Source: UBA6168 sp964442355 (GTDB taxonomy: Bacteria > Bacteroidota > Bacteroidia > Chitinophagales > Saprospiraceae). Taken from it: a stretch of 10,298 nucleotides of DNA. The notes below the pieces were generated by a model. That model worked only from the letters and a program-made list of their open reading frames with translations. It was not told where the DNA came from and made no database searches. Positions 6,561-10,298 of this stretch are shown one piece after another (positions within the stretch are counted from its first letter, which is position 1; the number at the start of each line of letters is the position of its first letter). Both the position numbers and the translations under genes were made by a program. The stretch lies in assembly GCA_964442355.1 (NCBI GenBank), contig CAYTZS010000188.1, positions 1-10,298 of the forward strand, read 5' to 3'.

Positions 6561-7662
6561 ACTTCAAAATACCCGGAACACCAGGTGGTTTTATCAATTT
6601 GCCGATAGTCCAAGCCAAACGCACCACAGTTTCAACCTTTTCTGATTCAATCAGAAGTGATTTTTTCAAAATGAAGTCCAAAAAATGACGGGCCTCTTGT
6701 GTGTCAAATTGCATGGTGTACTCAAAGTACAACCCAAGGTCTTCTACGGGCATGCAGTGCGTAAAGACGAATTTGTCCTTCCAAATATCAAAATAGATGA
6801 TGAACCTGGGGCGTGGGAACACGTTGCCGAATAGCGTCAGAAAAAGCGGCGACTCCAAAAACCGTTCATTGTCAAACTGAAAGGCATTGGCCTCGTAAGC
6901 TGGGTAAAACAGCATCTGAACGGCGATGCCTGCATTTACCAAAGCCCTAGCAATGGCGTTCAACCGCTCTGAAATCACACTGACTGGCACGTTCAGTTGA
7001 GAGAAATGGACCATTGGCAACCAGCTTTGGGACCTTAGGTCAAAAAACTGGACATCCTCCCTGCTCCCCATCCTTAGCTTGTAGTCGAAGCGGTCGTTGC
7101 CAGGAACAAAATAACCTGGGTAGTAGAACTGAAAGCCCAAATCTTTGCCGAACTGGATTTCCTCCAACATGGTGTAAAAGCCCAAGCTGTGAGCCGAGTA
7201 ATCGTGGTCGTAAACACCTTTGATACTGGCAATGCTGTTGTTACCAAGGTCAAAAAAACTGAATGCCACCAGACGCTCGCCATCGTAAACGTTTATCTCA
7301 AAAGTGTCAAAAATAGTGTGGTGCTGCCCATCGAGCATACTGTCACGCAAGGTGGCAGAGAGCTTTCCTTTGAATTGTTCTTTGTAACGCTGGAAAAGCT
7401 CCTCTTTTTCATCGTCAATGGTGGCATGTTTGATGACCGTTCGAAATTGCTGCCTAGCTTGAAGCAACTTTTTTTGGAGACTCTTCCTGAAAACATACCC
7501 CTCCAAAGGCAGCCTCAACCAGATTGGGGAGTAGAGGCTTTCGTCAAAAAACAGAAAATGGCAAGTGAATATACTGAGACCCATGCGATACCACGCTTTG
7601 GCCAGGTATTCGTCAAGGACGTCGCCACTTAAGGATTCGGGGAAATGTTTTTCAGTAAACAT
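6559..7662 (-). CDS. Divergent aminoacyl-tRNA-protein transferase-like protein (Ate1/Bpt C-terminal, GNAT-like fold) with extra C-terminal region
   Basis: ATG at 7660-7662, 367 residues. Residues about 116-205 resemble the C-terminal catalytic domain of arginyl-tRNA-protein transferase Ate1 and bacterial leucyl transferase Bpt: F.INVYDGERLVAFSFFD, then IKGVYDHDYSAHSLGFYTML, GFQFYYPGYFVPG and DYKLRMG, matching the family order (SLG.Y, YLGYW, YKARF). Upstream, LAKAWYRMG and about residues 41-65 align by position with the Bpt segment that normally carries a cysteine cluster and an SQRR-like motif; here it reads DESLYSPIWLRLPLEGYVF then RKSLQKK, with no C..C pair. Residues about 210-367 have no counterpart in Bpt (about 240 residues) and I do not recognise them. 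Family enzymes append an amino acid to protein N-termini for degradation. Given the missing cysteines and the extension, transferase activity is not assured; a repurposed GNAT-type transferase is possible. It is convergent with rpsP and divergent from the 7745 gene. Confidence 0.75.
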   Translation of the reverse strand: MFTEKHFPESLSGDVLDEYLAKAWYRMGLSIFTCHFLFFDESLYSPIWLRLPLEGYVFRKSLQKKLLQARQQFRTVIKHATIDDEKEELFQRYKEQFKGKLSATLRDSMLDGQHHTIFDTFEINVYDGERLVAFSFFDLGNNSIASIKGVYDHDYSAHSLGFYTMLEEIQFGKDLGFQFYYPGYFVPGNDRFDYKLRMGSREDVQFFDLRSQSWLPMVHFSQLNVPVSVISERLNAIARALVNAGIAVQMLFYPAYEANAFQFDNERFLESPLFLTLFGNVFPRPRFIIYFDIWKDKFVFTHCMPVEDLGLYFEYTMQFDTQEARHFLDFILKKSLLIESEKVETVVRLAWTIGKLIKPPGVPGILK

Positions 7663-7669
7663 TTGAAGA

Positions 7670-7701
7670 GTTGGCGGTTACACGTTCGCAAACTAATTTT
7701 G
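7670..7701 (+). promoter_or_regulatory. Probable Bacteroidota promoter for the 7745 gene, perhaps continuing into folC
   Basis: TAATTTTG (7694-7701) matches the -7 consensus TAnnTTTG exactly. GTTG (7670-7673) lies 20 bases upstream, within the expected 19-21 spacing for the -33 element. The predicted start is near 7707, about 38 bases before the ATG at 7745. On the minus strand TTAGTTTG (7689-7696) overlaps it as a one-mismatch -7 candidate for the divergent Ate/Bpt-like gene, without a clear -33 element. Confidence 0.5.
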
Positions 7702-7744
7702 TGCGAAACGCTGAACCGAATAAGCAGCGAAAAAACATGATTTT

Positions 7745-8215
7745 ATGAAATCTCGAACCATAGCTTGCCTCCTTTTTTTATCCACATTGCCGTTGGTGTC
7801 GTTTGGAAAACAAACCGACTTGCAACTGTCTAGGCCAATCGACCATGTTCAAGCCTTCGAAACGCAACGTGGCGAGGTTGAACTTTTCAAGACTTTGGTT
7901 TACCGTTACGAAATAGCCTGGCAAGAAAACGATGCGCAAAGCATGATAGACCTGCGAAATGGTTTAGCCGAGATGATGGCGGTGGAAATTGGTCAGTTAC
8001 AAGCAACCAATGACTCCTCCGAAGCAAACCAAGACCTGCTTGACAACCAGCAAAGTTGCCTCAAAAAACTCAAGGCGACTCCGCTTGTCGCTACCGACAA
8101 CGGGTTTGGTCAAAAAGCAGAGACAGCCAAATCACTTTTCCTCGATTTCATCCGATTCATGGAGACTGACCTAGAAGCGCAATCTGCCAAGCTCCGCGCA
8201 GCATCAAAACAGTAA
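7745..8215 (+). CDS. Small exported helical protein of unknown function
   Basis: The 156-residue product starts with MKSRTIACLLFLSTLPLVSF, a typical signal peptide with likely cleavage around residues 21-22; there is no convincing lipobox. The mature part (about 134 residues) is rich in Glu, Gln, Ala, Leu and Lys and looks almost wholly alpha-helical. It has one cysteine (C103), a Gly/Asp-containing break near residues 111-118 (VATDNGFGQ), and a final amphipathic helix (AKSLFLDFIRFMETDLEAQ). I do not recognise a family. It is expected in the periplasm. Only 28 bases separate its stop from the proposed folC start, and no terminator is seen between, so co-transcription with folC is likely; a functional link is not implied. 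Confidence 0.8.
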   Translation: MKSRTIACLLFLSTLPLVSFGKQTDLQLSRPIDHVQAFETQRGEVELFKTLVYRYEIAWQENDAQSMIDLRNGLAEMMAVEIGQLQATNDSSEANQDLLDNQQSCLKKLKATPLVATDNGFGQKAETAKSLFLDFIRFMETDLEAQSAKLRAASKQ

Positions 8216-8243
8216 ACCATCAACCAGCTAATTTTTCAGCGCC

Positions 8244-9548
8244 ATCAAATCCTACCAGCAAGCACTCGACTACCTTTTCTCACAGCTTCCGATGTTTCAG
8301 CGTATCGGGCCCGCGGCTTTCAAAAAAGACCTGACGAATACGCTTGCCCTCTGCGAATATTTGGGGCAACCTCAGCTCAATTTCCCCAGCATCCACATCG
8401 CTGGTACGAATGGCAAAGGCTCCACTGCGCACATGCTCTCAGCCATTTTTACGGCAGCGGGTTTCAAAACTGGCCTTTACACCTCGCCGCATTACAGAGA
8501 TTTTAGGGAAAGGATAAAAATCAATGGCCAGCTGATGCCAAAGCGAGCTGTTGTTGAGTTTGTGGAGCAACATCGAGCATTTGCCGAGTCGCTTAAACCC
8601 TCGTTCTTTGAGTGGACGGTCGGACTTGCCTTTGATTATTTTGCGAAGCAAAAAGTGGACATCGCCATCATCGAAACCGGGTTGGGAGGGCGACTCGACT
8701 CCACCAACGTCATCACCCCAATTGTAAGCGTCATCACCAACATCAGCTTTGACCACCAAAATATGCTTGGCGACACGCTACCGTTGATTGCTGCTGAAAA
8801 AGCTGGAATCATCAAGCCCAAAATACCAGTGGTGGTTGGAGAAACTCACCCAGAAACGGCACAAGTGTTTATTGAAAAAGCAAAATTAGAGGGAAGCCAG
8901 ATAGTATTTGCTGATAAAAACCTTGAAGCGAAGCCAATAAAAACGGTAGAAAACAAAGTCATCTACGATGTTTTCCAAAAAAAGGAATTGGTGTACCCGC
9001 AACTTGTACTCGACCATCTTGGCGAATACCAACGTAAAAACCTTTGCACCGTCCTCCAAACGATGCAAGTGGTCGCACCGATGTTTCCCCAGTTTCAAAA
9101 AAGCAAGCAACTCGAAAGTACCATCAGGACTGGACTTTCCAACCTGAAAAAATTGTCCAATTTCATGGGCCGTTGGGAGTTCATCAGCCATGCCCCAAAA
9201 GTGCTCTGCGACAGTGCCCACAACGAAGATGGTATTCGGCTGGCGATGAAAGCACTGGCGCAAATTCCGCACAAACACCTCCATTTTGTCTTTGGCACGG
9301 TCAATGACAAAGCCCCCGACAAGGTGTTGGCGATGCTCCCCCGCGATGCTCAGTACTATTTTGCAAAAGCCAACATTCCACGTGGTCTTGATGCTGCTAC
9401 TTTGACCAAACAGGCAGCAGGTTTTGGACTGAAAGGCAAGGCTTACAGCTCTGTCAGAAAAGCACTGGCCGCGGCAAAGCAGCGGGCTGATGCAGACGAT
9501 TTAGTGTTTGTCGGAGGAAGTATTTTCGTGGTGGCGGAGGTCATCTAG
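8244..9548 (+). CDS. folC: Bifunctional folylpolyglutamate synthase / dihydrofolate synthase, apparent ATC start
   Basis: FolC adds glutamate to dihydropteroate and to reduced folates in the cytoplasm, using ATP (Mur-ligase superfamily). Numbered from the first ATG (8292), the P-loop GTNGKGS is at 38-44, the substrate/Mg region TSPH at 64-67, ETGLGGRLDSTN at 128-139, and SFDHQNMLG with the downstream AAEKAGIIK lysine region at 152-175. DSAHN at 307-311 and GGSIFVVAE near the end complete the C-terminal glutamate-ligase half. Start choice: the 16 codons before 8292 encode the conserved FolC N-terminus (KSYQQALDYLFSQLP then MFQRIG). The frame closes upstream with TAA at 8229-8231, and no ATG, GTG or TTG lies between. 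ATC at 8244 is exactly where the family's initiator Met is expected (434 residues). The conservative alternative is the ATG at 8292 (418 residues). It probably shares a transcript with the 7745 gene. Confidence 0.93.
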   Translation: MKSYQQALDYLFSQLPMFQRIGPAAFKKDLTNTLALCEYLGQPQLNFPSIHIAGTNGKGSTAHMLSAIFTAAGFKTGLYTSPHYRDFRERIKINGQLMPKRAVVEFVEQHRAFAESLKPSFFEWTVGLAFDYFAKQKVDIAIIETGLGGRLDSTNVITPIVSVITNISFDHQNMLGDTLPLIAAEKAGIIKPKIPVVVGETHPETAQVFIEKAKLEGSQIVFADKNLEAKPIKTVENKVIYDVFQKKELVYPQLVLDHLGEYQRKNLCTVLQTMQVVAPMFPQFQKSKQLESTIRTGLSNLKKLSNFMGRWEFISHAPKVLCDSAHNEDGIRLAMKALAQIPHKHLHFVFGTVNDKAPDKVLAMLPRDAQYYFAKANIPRGLDAATLTKQAAGFGLKGKAYSSVRKALAAAKQRADADDLVFVGGSIFVVAEVI

Positions 9549-9635
9549 CAATCCCAACGACAAGTCTGGCCTCCCGTCCATTCAGGGCTTACATTTCTGC
9601 CTACTTTCGCGTGTATTTTTTCAAATCCAAGATTT
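9549..9635. other. Short intergenic region with a weak -7-like element
   Basis: No intrinsic terminator for folC is visible here. TACTTTCG (9602-9609) differs by one base from the TAnnTTTG -7 consensus and lies 26 bases before the ATG at 9636, but no -33 element at the right spacing was found. It may be a weak promoter for the downstream gene. Confidence 0.3.
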
Positions 9636-10298
9636 ATGATTCGTCAGTGGTGGTTATTTCTACTCGTTTTGCCAAACCTACTTTTTGCGCAGCAAAAGGA
9701 GTGTGTCTTCATTGATTGGTCGAAACACTACGGTGGAACAAAAGCCGACGCAGCCAACGACTTGCAGCCAACAATTGACGGTGGATTTATCGTGGCGGGT
9801 TACGCACGCTCTGCGGACGAGGATTTGACGAACAACAAAGGTGGCGCTGATTATTGGATAGTGAAAATTGACTCCTTGGGGGCACTTGAATGGCAGCAAA
9901 ACTTTGGAGGTGCAGACAACGACAATGCCACAGCCATTTTACAATTACCGGATGGTGGTTTTTTGGTAGCAGGTGGAGCAGTGTCATTCGATGGTCAAGT
10001 TCAGGGGAACCACGGCGAGGAGGACGCTTGGATTCTTCGGCTCGACGGTGTCGGGAATATCGTTTGGAAAAAGGCATTTGGTGGAACTTTGAACGACCGG
10101 GCTGAGAGCATTCAACCAACCAGCGACGGCAATTTCATTGTTTCAGGTTATAGTCAATCCAACGACGGCGACCTAACTGGAAACCAAGGCGAGTTCGATT
10201 ACTGGGTTTTTAAAATCACTGGGAGTGGCGACTTGCTTTGGCAAAAAAACTTTGGCGGTTCACTTTCTGATTTTGCTTTTGATGCCGTTCAAACCTCA
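9636..10298 (+). CDS. Exported 58-residue-repeat (beta-propeller-like) protein, 3'-partial
   Basis: The frame runs to the right edge, giving 221 visible residues. MIRQWWLFLLVLPNLLFAQ is a signal peptide with likely cleavage at residues 18-20. The rest is built of near-identical modules. Each begins with W.+.FGG, followed by .D.A..I..T.DGGFIVAGY, a polar stretch (S.DGDLTGN.G) and DYW+.KID..G.L. The module-opening tryptophans are W28, W86, W144 and W202, exactly 58 residues apart. This repeat type is common in secreted Bacteroidota proteins, which often end in a T9SS sorting domain; the C-terminus is outside the window. A beta-propeller-like fold is inferred from the repeat pattern. No SD is seen before the ATG. 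Confidence 0.88.
   Translation, partial: MIRQWWLFLLVLPNLLFAQQKECVFIDWSKHYGGTKADAANDLQPTIDGGFIVAGYARSADEDLTNNKGGADYWIVKIDSLGALEWQQNFGGADNDNATAILQLPDGGFLVAGGAVSFDGQVQGNHGEEDAWILRLDGVGNIVWKKAFGGTLNDRAESIQPTSDGNFIVSGYSQSNDGDLTGNQGEFDYWVFKITGSGDLLWQKNFGGSLSDFAFDAVQTS
9717..10298 (+). repeat. Tandem 174-bp coding repeats (58-residue modules)
   Basis: Units at 9717-9890, 9891-10064 and 10065-10238, and a partial fourth from 10239 to the edge. Each opens with a TGG (Trp) codon. Conservation is at the protein level (FGG, DGGF, AG, D.W, KI/LD..G); the DNA copies are clearly diverged, so this is an old protein repeat and not a recent duplication. Confidence 0.8.

Noticed and set aside
9678..10119. Minus-strand ORFs under the right-edge repeat protein
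   Set aside because: They are antisense to a signal-peptide-bearing frame with strict 58-residue protein periodicity, which is clearly the coding strand.

Overview
The window looks like chromosomal DNA of a Bacteroidota bacterium, most likely a Saprospiraceae-type lineage (genus not determinable from sequence alone). The evidence is a C-terminal type IX secretion (T9SS) sorting domain, PKD/Ig-like secreted proteins, a long bS16 with an Ala/Lys/Pro-rich tail, mostly absent Shine-Dalgarno sequences, and promoter-like TAnnTTTG (-7) elements.

Layout from left to right. (1) 1-3171, plus: a large TPR-CHAT protein, open at the left edge, with an intact His/Cys caspase-like dyad and a C-terminal membrane segment. 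(2) 3168-5735, minus: a secreted Gly-rich / Ig-like / triple-PKD protein with a T9SS signal, convergent with (1); the two stop codons overlap. (3) 5736-6009: a non-coding region holding an inverted repeat, a probable -7 element and a structured leader upstream of rpsP. (4) 6010-6498, plus: rpsP, followed by a strong intrinsic terminator. (5) 6559-7662, minus: a protein related to the C-terminal domain of arginyl/leucyl-tRNA-protein transferases (Ate1/Bpt). It lacks the usual cysteine cluster and has an extra C-terminal region. (6) 7663-7744: a divergent promoter region. (7) 7745-8215, plus: a small exported protein of unknown function. (8) About 8244-9548, plus: folC, whose conserved N-terminus lies upstream of the first ATG with no ATG/GTG/TTG codon available; an ATC codon sits where the start is expected. 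(9) 9636-10298, plus: the beginning of an exported protein made of exact 58-residue repeats, cut by the right edge.

The genes do not form one pathway. Housekeeping genes (rpsP, folC) are interspersed with large exported or membrane-associated Bacteroidota proteins. No mobile element, CRISPR array, tRNA or rRNA was recognised. The observations I consider most worth checking are the apparent AUC start of folC, the two-hairpin rpsP leader with a short ORF behind a purine-rich SD-like stretch, and the divergent Ate/Bpt-like protein. I did not find a convincing complete new defence or secretion system.
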